From the NCBI GenBank assembly GCA_902802375.1, contig CADCLS010000002.1, positions 186,590 through 250,589 on the forward strand: DNA of 64,000 nt, given 5' to 3'. Under the pieces are notes generated by a model. It made no database searches. It was not told where the DNA came from and saw only the letters and a program-made list of their open reading frames with translations. A program made the position numbers and the translations under genes. Below are positions 33,942-42,976 of the stretch, one piece after another. Source of the DNA: Oscillospiraceae bacterium (GTDB taxonomy: Bacteria > Bacillota > Clostridia > Oscillospirales > Acutalibacteraceae). Position 1 is the stretch's first letter. The number at the start of each line of letters is the position of its first letter.

Positions 33942-34950
33942 ACAGGGTACTCTTGAATGGGATATAGCAAGGCAAACACGCATCGGCGGCAGCGAAGTAT
34001 TCGATATTGTTCGTTATTATGCAACCGACCAGGAGCTCCAAAACTGCGGCATAAACGCCGAGAAATTCAAGGCAGAAGCGCCGTATACATCCGTCTGGGC
34101 ATTATATCATAAAATACTTGATGACGGAGAGTATCAGCGCGAAGAGCTGGCTCCAGAGTTTGCGGAATATGGCCACGCAGTGGAGCCTTACGGCCTTTAT
34201 GTATTGCAAAAAAGTCGAAGTAAGCGACTTAAAGCCGGTGAAGTATATGCAGATGACCGGCTTATAGCAAGCCTGGATATATCCGGCGTGGCAGAAGAAA
34301 TAGACATAAGACCTTTTGATAGAGGTGAAGGCACACCGCAAATAGGACAAAAGTTTGTGTGCGAACAAAAAAGTATGATGCCGCAAAAGGTTAAAAGCGG
34401 TATCCCGTATAAATATCTCATCCAGGCGCAGTATCAGCTGATTGCTACCGGTGCGAAGTTTTATATTCTTCAAATAATGGTACTTAATAATGATACAGTA
34501 TATGAGCGCGGGAAAATAGTTCAGATGTCGGTTAAAAAAAGGAAAGAATACCTTGCCGACAAATTAAGCGTATCGAATTATTATATTGCTCCTAACCTGC
34601 ACCTTGCCACCCTTATAAAAACTTGTCTTAGTCGGTTTTTCTCGGCAGTTGATGAGCGTAAAGAGCCTACACCGTTTATAGAGACTGACCCTCAAAGAAA
34701 TATTATACACAGCATACGATGTAATTCTCTTTTCAGCAATGACAGAGTAATTGACCCCGGTATAGTTTTAGCTTACTATATCGGAATAAAACAAAAAGCC
34801 GATGCGGCCGAGCAAGAGCGCAAAAAAGCGCTACAACAATTTGTTGAGTTAGCAAAGGATTTAAACGGCTGTAAGTTTAAGGATAGAAACGGAAATACAG
34901 CACAGTTTTCTGCCTCAGGTGCGTTTCTTGTAAAGGAGGCAAAAGAATGA
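33922..34950 (+). CDS. YqaJ-family viral recombinase exonuclease
   Basis: 342 residues; AAGGAGGGTG precedes the ATG. PD-(D/E)XK landmarks: IGGSEVFDI at the N-terminus, GHAVEPYGLYVLQ, DISGVAEEID and VCEQKSMM as the E-x-K. These fit YqaJ, the lambda-exonuclease-type partner of RecT. Its product and RecT would act together on double-strand ends. It overlaps the helicase by 4 bases (ATGA). Confidence 0.85.
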   Translation: MKKVNLKQGTLEWDIARQTRIGGSEVFDIVRYYATDQELQNCGINAEKFKAEAPYTSVWALYHKILDDGEYQREELAPEFAEYGHAVEPYGLYVLQKSRSKRLKAGEVYADDRLIASLDISGVAEEIDIRPFDRGEGTPQIGQKFVCEQKSMMPQKVKSGIPYKYLIQAQYQLIATGAKFYILQIMVLNNDTVYERGKIVQMSVKKRKEYLADKLSVSNYYIAPNLHLATLIKTCLSRFFSAVDERKEPTPFIETDPQRNIIHSIRCNSLFSNDRVIDPGIVLAYYIGIKQKADAAEQERKKALQQFVELAKDLNGCKFKDRNGNTAQFSASGAFLVKEAKE

Positions 34951-36522
34951 GTGAGCGATTAAATCTCAGACCATATCAGCAACAGGCGGTTAATAATGCT
35001 GTAAAGATGTTAGAAGAACGGGGGAATTCATTAATCGTTGCAGGTACCGGAGCCGGAAAAACTATTATGATGGCGGCGGCTATCGGTAAGTTCTTTGGTG
35101 GTTTTTATGCCGTTCACAAAAGGCGGCCACACATACTTGTTTTGGTACACAGAACCGAAATACACGACCAAAACCACACAAAATTTGCACGGGTATGCCC
35201 TGAAATACAAACCAGCGAGATTACATCCGGCAGAAAAAGCCTACACGGCTATGTGCATTTCGGGATGTTACAAACGGTTGTAAATCTGCTTGATGATTTT
35301 GCGGCCGCAGGAAGTTTCTTTGATATGATAGTCATTGATGAAGCTCATCACGCCAAAGCTTCCACCTATGAGCGAATAATCGAGTGGAATAAAACCGGAA
35401 ATCAGAATATGTATCTTTTAGGTGTTACTGCTACGCCTAATCGCGGTGATAAGCTTCCTCTTATAGAGTTGTTCGATAACTATTATCAGATAACAACACG
35501 GTACTTAATGGACAGTCACTATCTTGTCAGACCCACGATGAAAGATGCCTCTCCGGTGTTCAGTACGCCGAACGGAGAAGAAAAAGGACATCTCTCAAAG
35601 AACTGCCGGCTTGGCGACCTTGAGGGAAGAAACCTTATAAGCGAATTATGCCACAAGTATTTAGAGTTAATGCAACCGGGGCAGACAATTATATTCGCGC
35701 CGTCACACGAATTTTGCGAGGCTATATATGACGAGCTTAAATTTATGGGTAGACATCCGGCGTATCTGTCTTTAAATATTGACGATGATACCCGCCGCGA
35801 AACAATAAACCGTTTCACAGAGGGTCAATACACCGAACTAATCAATGTAGATATCTGCACTGAAGGGTTTGATTACCCGGAACTTCGCAACCTTGTTGAC
35901 TTTGACACCAACGGTACCCAGGGGCAATGGATACAAAAGGTCGGAAGAGTGCTAAGGACCGCACCAAACAAGACAAGCTGCACCGTTATTGATTTTGGCG
36001 GAAATATTGATTTATACCCTGACGGCGTGGAAACAACTGTAAATTTAGAAGGTGTGGTTAAAAAAACCAAAGGCGAACACCTCATGGATTCAGATTTTTT
36101 CGGCACTATGAAAACTAAAAAAGAACGATTGACAGGTGAATATGAAATCAACAGTGAAGAACTGTATACACCTTATCATCCGCCAAAGGGTTTTGAAACG
36201 GTATCTGACAAAGATGTTGGAGTGGTTCTGTCTGCATGCGGTGATAAATGTGACTGTATTATTGTTCCGGACGGCAAACAATACACGGCATACATAACCG
36301 ATAAAAATACAGTCACAGAGCGATTAAGCGGAGATTTCAGCACAATAGCGACACAGGTAATATCGCGGTTGGGTGATATCAATTGGCAAGACAAGCCTAT
36401 AAGCAAAATTCAAATCAGCCTTCTTGCGCCGGAATACTCAACGGCTGCTATGAATTGGTATCAGGCAAACTGTTGTATTGCATGGAAAGTTTGGAAAAAT
36501 GAAATATTAGGAGAGTGTAAAA

Positions 36523-36545
<23 letters not shown>
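34947..36545 (+). CDS. SF2 DEAH-box helicase
   Basis: 532 residues. Motif I GTGAGKT, motif II DEAH (VIDEAHHAK), motif III GVTATPN, motif VI QKVGRVLRT. The domain order equals phage UvsW/RadD-type helicases. A C-terminal ~160 residues with no known domain follow motif VI. Coupled to YqaJ; probably processes recombination or replication forks. Confidence 0.9.
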
Positions 36546-37180
<635 letters not shown>

Positions 37181-37182
37181 AA

Positions 37183-37443
37183 ATGAATAACAAAAGGAAG
37201 GATAATAAAAAAGGAATTTGTGTAACACACAAAGGCATTATCGCGGCACAAAGTGAAATTAATTATCACATAAACTTATGGGATGCTAAAACCGGTAAGT
37301 ATATAGGGCATTTAGCGTGTACAGAACGCAGGACAAAACAAGAACTGAAAAAAGATATAGAGGCTATGCTGAGGCTTAAAGAAATAACTAAAAAAATGGA
37401 GAAAAAATATGCTGAAAACGAAACAAAAACAGAAAATACTTAA
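37183..37443 (+). CDS. Hypothetical early phage protein
   Basis: 86 residues, Lys/Glu-rich, not recognised. A short beta-rich first half (GICVTHKGIIAAQSEINYHINLWDAKTGKYIGHLAC) and a long charged C-terminal helix. It overlaps the next gene by 35 bases. Confidence 0.55.
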   Translation: MNNKRKDNKKGICVTHKGIIAAQSEINYHINLWDAKTGKYIGHLACTERRTKQELKKDIEAMLRLKEITKKMEKKYAENETKTENT

Positions 37444-37645
37444 CTATATGCGTGAACACGGCAGCATTACAAAATACGAAGGTTTTGAAATCGGTATAAC
37501 TAAAGCGGATACCCGGATAAGTGAACTAATTGCAGACGGATATGACATCCGCAAGGTGTGGGTGGATGATGTAAACAGGGACGGCGACAGAGTACGCTAT
37601 AAGCGTTATTATCTCGCCTCTGACAGTATAAAAGCAACAGCGTAA
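37409..37645 (+). CDS. Small winged-HTH protein (HTH_39-like)
   Basis: 78 residues. QKILNYMREHGSITKYEGFEIGITKADTRISELIADGYDIRKVW is a phage-type winged helix, with the strand RYKRYYLA behind it. Such proteins are found in phage replication regions. GAAAAAATATG offers a weak ribosome site, so translational coupling to the preceding gene is likely. Confidence 0.68.
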   Translation: MLKTKQKQKILNYMREHGSITKYEGFEIGITKADTRISELIADGYDIRKVWVDDVNRDGDRVRYKRYYLASDSIKATA

Positions 37646-37652
37646 TAAATAC

Positions 37653-37681
37653 GCCCTGTGAAGTGAAAAATCTCACAGGGC
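37653..37681 (+). promoter_or_regulatory. Hairpin in front of the replication gene
   Basis: GCCCTGTGA (37653-37661) pairs with TCACAGGGC (37673-37681), 9 bp, 11-base loop. No T-run follows, so it is not a standard terminator. It ends 4 bases before the ribosome site of the replication gene and may set translation or mRNA stability. Confidence 0.5.
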
Positions 37682-37695
37682 AGAAGGACAGAAAA

Positions 37696-38223
37696 ATGGA
37701 AGGACTAAACGGTTACATACTTCTATATAGAAAACTCATCAAATGGGGTTGGTACAGAGACAGCGTTGTAAAAGATTTATTCTTACATATTTTACTCACG
37801 GCAAGTTATGTTCCATTTGATTATTGCGGTGAAAAATATCCAGCCGGAACGCTGATAACTAACATTAAAAATCTGGCTGATGATTTAGGTTTTTCGACAC
37901 AGCAAATTCGCACCGCGATACAAAAACTTAAGTCAACTTCGGAAATATGCGTAAAATCAACAAACAAATTCACCTCTATAAATATAGTAAAATGGGGGGA
38001 TTATCAGGTTTCGACCTTATTTGACCAACAAACGAATAACAAACAAATAACAAACGAGCAACAAACAAATAACAAACAAAACGGCTACACATATAAAGAA
38101 AAAAATAAGAAAATAAAAAATAAAGAATATATATTCATGCGCGCACGCGCGCGTGAGAAAAAACAAAACGATTTTGGAGCGTTTGATTTGGATTTGTTTG
38201 AGGATAAATTGAGGGAAGGATAA
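37696..38223 (+). CDS. Phage replication initiator / replisome organiser
   Basis: 175 residues from the ATG at 37696 (AAGGAC upstream). The N-terminal winged helix (GYILLYRKLIKWGWYRDSVVKDLFLHILLTA... NLADDLGFSTQQIRTAIQKLKST) is that of phage replisome organisers. A Gln/Asn/Thr-rich linker and a Lys-rich, then acidic tail follow, with no DnaD-type domain. The linker is encoded by five tandem 11-bp repeats, which likely form the replication origin. A partner helicase loader is not visible nearby. Confidence 0.72.
   Translation: MEGLNGYILLYRKLIKWGWYRDSVVKDLFLHILLTASYVPFDYCGEKYPAGTLITNIKNLADDLGFSTQQIRTAIQKLKSTSEICVKSTNKFTSINIVKWGDYQVSTLFDQQTNNKQITNEQQTNNKQNGYTYKEKNKKIKNKEYIFMRARAREKKQNDFGAFDLDLFEDKLREG
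38028..38082 (+). repeat. Five tandem 11-bp repeats (candidate origin iterons)
   Basis: Units with consensus ACAAACAAATA: ACAAACGAATA, ACAAACAAATA, ACAAACGAGCA, ACAAACAAATA, ACAAACAAAAC, without gaps. The period is one helical turn and not a multiple of three, so the DNA, rather than the encoded NNKQ-type peptide, is the conserved element. Confidence 0.7.
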
Positions 38224-38499
38224 ATGTTAGATTTATTTGGAAACGAAACTTCACATCCAAGGAAACCGGACAACAAAATAAAGCGTAATTGGGAAAACCG
38301 CTTTCAGCGGTGGAGCGACAAAAGCGGTTTAAGTACGAAAAACACTACCGGGTATGGTTGCTGTGGTTACGGCTCTATGTGTGATTATTGCGACGGTAAT
38401 CATAACGGGCGTGAGTGTATAAGGGCATTAAACGCTATGCTAAAAGCAGAAAATAAGACTATTGATTATGTAAGTCAAAAATTCGAAGATGTGTGGTGA
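38224..38499 (+). CDS. Cys-rich phage protein
   Basis: 91 residues, not recognised. A basic N-terminus (HPRKPDNKIKRNWENRFQRW) then GYGCCGYGSMCDYCDGNHNGRECIRALNAML with five Cys and a His. AGGGAAGG precedes the ATG. First of a row of small metal-binding proteins. Confidence 0.55.
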   Translation: MLDLFGNETSHPRKPDNKIKRNWENRFQRWSDKSGLSTKNTTGYGCCGYGSMCDYCDGNHNGRECIRALNAMLKAENKTIDYVSQKFEDVW

Positions 38500-38504
38500 A
38501 AAAA

Positions 38505-39035
38505 ATGAAATCAGTAATGTTAAGCATTAAGCCGAAGTGGTGCGAACTTATCGCAAGCGGCAAAAAGACTATTGAGGTGCGAAAAACAAGACCGAAGATA
38601 GAAACGCCGTTAAAGGTGCTTATTTGTTGTACTATCGGCGGCGGCGACCTTTACAGCGTAAATGGTAAGGTGCAGAAGATAAACGAAATAGAAATAGACC
38701 TTACCAAAGACGCCGTAATAGAACAGATAAACGGCAAAGTAATAGGCGAGTTTGTGTGCGATGAAATATATGATATGCGAGATATACCACAAAATCCGAC
38801 CTGTATAACTATTGAGGAGTGGCTGAAATATACGGAAGGTTATAAAGGTGTGGTATACGCTTGGCACATATCCGACCTTGTTATCTATGACAAGCCGAAA
38901 GAGTTAAGCGAGTTTTCGAGGGTAAATGTTAAGTGCAAATTAAAAGACGGCTATATATTTGCAACGCCTGAAAAAGAACTTTTCAAACTTAAAAGACCGC
39001 CGCAGTCGTGGTGTTATGTGGAGGAATTAAAATGA
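38505..39035 (+). CDS. ASCH-domain protein
   Basis: 176 residues from the ATG at 38505. The signature is near the start: SVMLSIKPKWCELIASGKKTIEVRKTRPK, and GKVIGEFVCDEI in the middle, as in ASCH proteins of phages. ASCH folds bind RNA, and some relatives (YqfB) hydrolyse N4-acetylcytidine. It may act on modified nucleotides or on mRNA. It overlaps the next gene by 4 bases. Confidence 0.8.
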   Translation: MKSVMLSIKPKWCELIASGKKTIEVRKTRPKIETPLKVLICCTIGGGDLYSVNGKVQKINEIEIDLTKDAVIEQINGKVIGEFVCDEIYDMRDIPQNPTCITIEEWLKYTEGYKGVVYAWHISDLVIYDKPKELSEFSRVNVKCKLKDGYIFATPEKELFKLKRPPQSWCYVEELK

Positions 39036-39244
39036 CATACGAAGATGTGAAGCGGATAAGAGAAAATCCGCGAATGGCCGACTGTGATAACGAAGAATTA
39101 TCAAGGCTTATAGATAGAGCTGTTGAGAAGCAGATACCCCACAAATGCAAAATGTTCAAAGATAAATGCAAATGCGGTTATGTAGTATTTCCGCATATGG
39201 AGTATTGCACACAATGCGGTCAACGGTTAGATTGGAGTAAATGA
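39032..39244 (+). CDS. Zinc-ribbon mini-protein
   Basis: 70 residues from the ATG at 39032 (GAGGAAT upstream). KCKMFKDKCKCGYVVFPHMEYCTQCGQRLDW is a treble-Cys zinc ribbon ending with the C-x2-C-G-x-R pattern. Function unknown. Confidence 0.62.
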   Translation: MTYEDVKRIRENPRMADCDNEELSRLIDRAVEKQIPHKCKMFKDKCKCGYVVFPHMEYCTQCGQRLDWSK

Positions 39245-39245
39245 T

Positions 39246-39617
39246 ATGGATGAGTATATTAAAAAACTAGATGCTTTTCAAGCAAAAAATGAGTTTCTAA
39301 ATCCATGTGTTGTTAAAAACACAAATGAAGAAACAGAGTATGCAAGAGCATATGCAAAAGGTTGGAACGACTGCAATTCAAGTTTTATTGATAATATTGA
39401 TAAAATTCCAGCCGCCGATGTGCAGGAAGTAAAGCGCGGAAAGTGGATGAAACAATATACTGACGGGTTTTGCAACGGTGAAAGAAATTATAAAATGATA
39501 TGTCCACAATGTGATTTTTCGTACCTTGATAATCACTGTGGAATGATAGTGCCCGAACACTTTAATTATTGCCCGAACTGCGGTGCGAAAATGGACGGTG
39601 AGGAAAATGCAAATTAA
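39246..39617 (+). CDS. Zinc-ribbon phage protein
   Basis: 123 residues. The C-terminal ribbon is CPQCDFSYLDNHCGMIVPEHFNYCPNCGAKMD; the N-terminal part is helical (YIKKLDAFQAKNEF, ARAYAKGWNDCNSSFIDNIDKIPAADV). This layout is common in phages of gut Clostridia; its function is unknown. Confidence 0.68.
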   Translation: MDEYIKKLDAFQAKNEFLNPCVVKNTNEETEYARAYAKGWNDCNSSFIDNIDKIPAADVQEVKRGKWMKQYTDGFCNGERNYKMICPQCDFSYLDNHCGMIVPEHFNYCPNCGAKMDGEENAN

Positions 39618-39801
39618 AAAGAATATATGCGACCGGTGCGGAAAGGAGATTTTTAATTGTTTCAACTTAAAAGATGTTGCAGCAAGAATAAATTTTTGGA
39701 ATGTTGGCGCACCAAGATCTGCGTTAGGACAAAAAATTGACCTTTGTCCTAAATGTTGTGATGAGTTTATACGATTTTTGGAGGGCAAAGTCGATGAGTA
39801 A
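39607..39801 (+). CDS. Small Cys-rich zinc-binding protein
   Basis: 64 residues from the ATG at 39607 (GGTGAGGA upstream). Two C-x2-C pairs, ICDRCGKEIF and DLCPKCCDEF, frame a short basic middle. It overlaps the zinc-ribbon gene by 11 bases and the next mini-gene by 8. Function unknown. Confidence 0.62.
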   Translation: MQIKKNICDRCGKEIFNCFNLKDVAARINFWNVGAPRSALGQKIDLCPKCCDEFIRFLEGKVDE

Positions 39802-39889
39802 CATATTTTCGTTCATTGCAGGTATGGCATTTGGCGAAATAGCTTTAGTTGTAATATTAGCTTTAATAAGCGGCGGCAAGCGTAAATAA
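39794..39889 (+). CDS. 31-residue membrane mini-protein
   Basis: ATG at 39794, stop at 39887-39889; GGAGGGCAAAG is upstream. MSNIFSFIAGMAFGEIALVV... is a single hydrophobic helix with a GGKRK tail. Such tiny helices (DUF3789-like) are common in phages of Clostridia between replication and packaging genes. Function unknown. Confidence 0.5.
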   Translation: MSNIFSFIAGMAFGEIALVVILALISGGKRK

Positions 39890-39901
39890 GCGGAGGCGTA
39901 T

Positions 39902-40111
39902 ATGGGAAAGCATTACATATCGAAGTACGCAATATGTCCGTGCTATCGGTCAGAAGAAAGACAAGTTATCCGGTGTGGAACTGAACAAACAACTATACAC
40001 AGAGTTTTCTGCGATGCATCGGAAGCAAAAGAATATAAAAAGGAATATTGTCGGCACAACTTTATGCAATGCCCCATATACGCTGTACTTTACAAGGAGA
40101 AAAACGAATGA
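39902..40111 (+). CDS. Small Cys-rich phage protein
   Basis: 69 residues: YAICPCYRSEERQVIRCGTEQTTIHRVFCDASEAKEYKKEYCRHNFMQCPIY. Six Cys and two His suggest two metal sites. It overlaps the nuclease by 4 bases. Function unknown. Confidence 0.6.
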   Translation: MGKHYISKYAICPCYRSEERQVIRCGTEQTTIHRVFCDASEAKEYKKEYCRHNFMQCPIYAVLYKEKNE

Positions 40112-40473
40112 GGAATCAATATGAAGCTAAAGACCAGGAAGCAATATTCGCCTGGGCAAAAATACGAGAGTCTGTATATCCGGAATTGAAATTATTACAT
40201 CATATTCCAAATGGTGGTAGCCGAAATAAAATTGAGGGGGCAAACCTAAAACGGCAAGGTGTAAAAGCCGGAGTACCGGATATATATCTTCCTGTGCCAA
40301 GAGGTAAGTATCACGGACTATACATAGAGCTAAAGCACGGCAAAAATAAACTGAGCGATTTACAGCGTGAGTGGTTAGCCTGGCTTAATGACCAAGGATA
40401 CCTTGCTTTATGTATTCACGGTTGGGAAGATGCTATAAAGAGTATAGAAAATTATTTGAAACAACAGAGATAA
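40108..40473 (+). CDS. VRR-NUC domain nuclease
   Basis: 121 residues from the ATG at 40108 (AAGGAGA upstream). The PD-(D/E)XK core is PDIYLPVPRGKYHGLYIELKHGKNKLSDLQREWL, and the N-terminal helix and HHIPNGGSRNK match VRR-NUC. In FAN1 the domain resolves DNA flaps and cross-links; stand-alone phage copies probably act on replication or packaging intermediates. Confidence 0.87.
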   Translation: MRNQYEAKDQEAIFAWAKIRESVYPELKLLHHIPNGGSRNKIEGANLKRQGVKAGVPDIYLPVPRGKYHGLYIELKHGKNKLSDLQREWLAWLNDQGYLALCIHGWEDAIKSIENYLKQQR

Positions 40474-40513
40474 CAGAAAGTGAACTGCCAAAAAATGGTG
40501 TTAAATACATCTA

Positions 40514-40579
40514 TTTGTCGAAATAAATCTAAAAAAAATAGATTTTGTTATTGAATCCAAAGAAAATGTATGGTAATAT
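40514..40579 (+). promoter_or_regulatory. Promoter of the Spo0A-like gene with a 0A box upstream
   Basis: TTGAAT (40551-40556), 17-base spacer, TAATAT (40574-40579). At 40514-40523 lies TTTGTCGAAA, containing TGTCGAA (40516-40522), the Spo0A binding consensus. The box is about 28 bases before the -35, near -66 from the predicted start of transcription, an activation-compatible position. Confidence 0.7.
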
Positions 40580-40610
40580 ATGGATGTATCGTTTTTTGGG
40601 AGGTATATGA

Positions 40611-41015
40611 ATGGATAAAAAATTAGCGGTTAGAAACAATGCACTTAATACCACAGGGCTCGAAGTAATGGTCACTGAGATTATTCATCAAATAGGCATA
40701 CCAGCTCACATAAAGGGATATTATTATCTTCGTGTGGCAATAATTCTAACTGTTAAAGATGGAAAAACAACGAGTTTAGTTACAAAGTTTCTTTACCCTG
40801 CAATTGCAAAGAAGTATAACACTACATCATCATGTGTGGAACGCGCTATTAGACATGCAATTGAAGTTGCTTGGAAAAAGGGAGATAAGGATGCTTTAAA
40901 TTTGTATTTTGGATACAGAATACAAAACGGCCAAGGCAAACCGACAAATAGTGAGTTTATTGCTGTTATAAGCGATAAATTGAGACTGCAGTTTGAAAAC
41001 GAAGAATTATTATAG
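40611..41015 (+). CDS. Orphan Spo0A DNA-binding (effector) domain protein
   Basis: 134 residues. From residue ~15 it is a full Spo0A C-terminal domain: [48 protein letters not shown] (recognition helix) and [17 protein letters not shown]. The Glu-Arg and Arg-His residues that read the 0A box in Bacillus are kept (VERAIRHA); the Arg before VE is Cys here. The receiver and linker are absent, so no phosphorylation is needed. It stands where phages of this type have a late-gene activator, just before the terminase genes. A role on host sporulation genes is also possible. Confidence 0.88.
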   Translation: MDKKLAVRNNALNTTGLEVMVTEIIHQIGIPAHIKGYYYLRVAIILTVKDGKTTSLVTKFLYPAIAKKYNTTSSCVERAIRHAIEVAWKKGDKDALNLYFGYRIQNGQGKPTNSEFIAVISDKLRLQFENEELL

Positions 41016-41050
41016 TCGGAGTTGCCGGTAGTTTTAGCTATATAAAAGCG

Positions 41051-41086
41051 AGTGTAACGGTTATAGGGTTACACTTTCTTTTTTTA
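41051..41086 (+). terminator. Terminator after the Spo0A-like gene
   Basis: AGTGTAAC (41051-41058) pairs with GTTACACT (41068-41075), followed by TTCTTTTTTT. It separates the early/middle transcript from the late genes. Confidence 0.82.
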
Positions 41087-41090
41087 TTTA

Positions 41091-41126
41091 GGGGGGGTTT
41101 TTTTATAAAAAAGGCTCCCTTATAAT
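41091..41126 (+). promoter_or_regulatory. G7T7 element with TATAAT before the terminase genes
   Basis: GGGGGGG at 41091-41097, then TTTTTTT, and TATAAT at 41121-41126, 30 bases from first G to first T. The same arrangement with the same 30-base distance lies at 62521-62556. The sequence can also fold (G5/CTCCC and T6/A6). It may be a late promoter that needs an activator, or a structured terminator. Confidence 0.45.
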
Positions 41127-41156
41127 TATTTCATAAACCGAAAAGGGGGATGTATT

Positions 41157-41561
41157 TTGCCCGATTGGAAGAAGATAAAGGCAGAGTATATCCGCGGTGG
41201 TGTGAGTCTCCGCAAACTCGCAGAAAAATATAGCGTTTCGTTCAGCGCAATCTTTCGGCGTTCAAAGAAAGAAAAATGGACAGACCTGCGGATGCAAAGT
41301 GAAGAAAAAGCGAACGCAAAAATCGTCGAGAATGTTGCAAGCCAGGAAGCCGAACGAACAGATATGTTTAACACTATCGCAGATAAACTCTTGCAACAGA
41401 TAAACGACGGAATAGAAAATGGAACAATTTTTGTGCTTAACAAGTATCGGGATATAACCGGTGCGCTTAAAGACCTGAAAGAAATAAAGAATAATGGAAA
41501 TATCCCGGACAAGACAATAAAAGTTGTTATGTCACCGGAACTTGAAGGGCTTGGAAGGTAG
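41157..41561 (+). CDS. Terminase small subunit
   Basis: 134 residues; TTG start with AAGGGGGA six bases upstream, since the ATG at 41150 is out of frame. The N-terminal HTH reads WKKIKAEYIRGGVSLRKLAEKYSVSFSAIFRRSKKEKW, then a helical oligomerisation part. It recognises the packaging site and precedes the large subunit by 5 bases, as expected. Confidence 0.85.
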   Translation: MPDWKKIKAEYIRGGVSLRKLAEKYSVSFSAIFRRSKKEKWTDLRMQSEEKANAKIVENVASQEAERTDMFNTIADKLLQQINDGIENGTIFVLNKYRDITGALKDLKEIKNNGNIPDKTIKVVMSPELEGLGR

Positions 41562-41566
41562 TTTTT

Positions 41567-42976
41567 ATGGAAATAACCATTGATAAACCGAGTGAGAGAC
41601 AACTATTATTTCTCAATGCCGATACAAAGTATATAGCCTTCGGCGGAGCTCGCGGTGGCGGAAAAAGTTGGTGTGTAAGAACTAAAGCAAAGTTATTGGC
41701 GCTAACCTATCCTGGCATAAAGATACTCATAATTCGGCAATCGTATCCCGAATTACTTAACAACCATATCCGTATTCTTGACCTTGAACTAAAAGATATT
41801 GCCCCATACAACAAAAGCGAAAAGATATTTAACTTTATTAACGGTTCGATTATAAAATGCGGCTACTGTTCAAACGACGGCGACCTTGCACAGTATCAAG
41901 GTTCTGAGTGGGATGTAATATTCCTTGAAGAGGCGACAAACCTGTCTGAATACCAAATGAAAATAATAACTGCGTGTTTGCGCGGTGTAAACAAGTTTCC
42001 TAAGCGAGTTTATTACACTTGCAATCCCGGCGGTCAAGGTCATCAGTACATAAAGCGTTTATTCATTGATAAGAAATACGAAAAAGATGAGCACCCGGAA
42101 GAATATACATTTATTCAATCACTCGTAACAGATAATAAAGCTCTTATGGAATCAGACCCGGACTACATAAAACAATTGGAAGCATTGCCGCCAAAAATAC
42201 GCGAGGCGTGGTTATATGGCAGATGGGATGTATACGAAGGGCAGTTTTTTGAGGAATTCGCCGACAGACCTGAAAACTATGAGAGCAGGACATTTACGCA
42301 TATCATTAAGCCGTTTGATATTCCGCCGGAGTGGAAAATATATCGTTCTTTTGACTGGGGATACAACAAACCGTTTTCTTGCGGATGGTGGGCGGTGGAC
42401 TTTGACGGCGTAGCATATCGAATACTTGAGCTGTACGGATGTACAAAAACACCAAACGAAGGCGTTAAGTGGCCACCTGATAAAGTGTTTAGTGAGATAC
42501 ATAAGTTAGAAACCGAACACAGATGGTTAAAAGGTAAAAAAATAACCGGAGTAGCAGACCCGGCGATATGGAACGCAGAAACCGGAGAGAGTATAGCAGA
42601 ACGGGCTACAAAATACGGTGTTTTTTTTCAAAAAGCCGATAATTCCCGTTTGAATGGTTGGATGCAAATGCATTACAGAATGGCGTTTGATGAAAATGGG
42701 TTTTCCATGATGTATGCATTTAGCAATTGTAAAGCTTTTATCAGAACAATACCTCTTCTTATGTATGACGAACATAAGCCGGAGGACTTGGATACTGACG
42801 GTGAGGACCATTGTGCAGACGAGTGCAGATATTTCTGCATGTGCCGACCTATTAAGCCGAGAATGGCGGCAAAGCCGGACGATTATGAACAATCGCCTCT
42901 CTCGACAGTCTTAGATATACCAAAAGAAGGATTAACAACACCGCCAAAGCTTAGACGGATGGAGGTTATTGAATAA
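41567..42976 (+). CDS. terL: Terminase large subunit
   Basis: 469 residues. Walker A is GGARGGGKSW, Walker B plus catalytic Glu is VIFLEEATNLS, and the C-terminal nuclease has FDWGYNKPF, VADPAIW and DHCADECRYF. It pumps DNA into the prohead and cuts concatemers. Intact motifs suggest a functional packaging motor. Confidence 0.94.
   Translation: MEITIDKPSERQLLFLNADTKYIAFGGARGGGKSWCVRTKAKLLALTYPGIKILIIRQSYPELLNNHIRILDLELKDIAPYNKSEKIFNFINGSIIKCGYCSNDGDLAQYQGSEWDVIFLEEATNLSEYQMKIITACLRGVNKFPKRVYYTCNPGGQGHQYIKRLFIDKKYEKDEHPEEYTFIQSLVTDNKALMESDPDYIKQLEALPPKIREAWLYGRWDVYEGQFFEEFADRPENYESRTFTHIIKPFDIPPEWKIYRSFDWGYNKPFSCGWWAVDFDGVAYRILELYGCTKTPNEGVKWPPDKVFSEIHKLETEHRWLKGKKITGVADPAIWNAETGESIAERATKYGVFFQKADNSRLNGWMQMHYRMAFDENGFSMMYAFSNCKAFIRTIPLLMYDEHKPEDLDTDGEDHCADECRYFCMCRPIKPRMAAKPDDYEQSPLSTVLDIPKEGLTTPPKLRRMEVIE

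Noticed and set aside
38028-38082. CRISPR-like array
   Set aside because: The units are 11 bp and have no spacers; no cas gene is near. No CRISPR array was found anywhere in the window.
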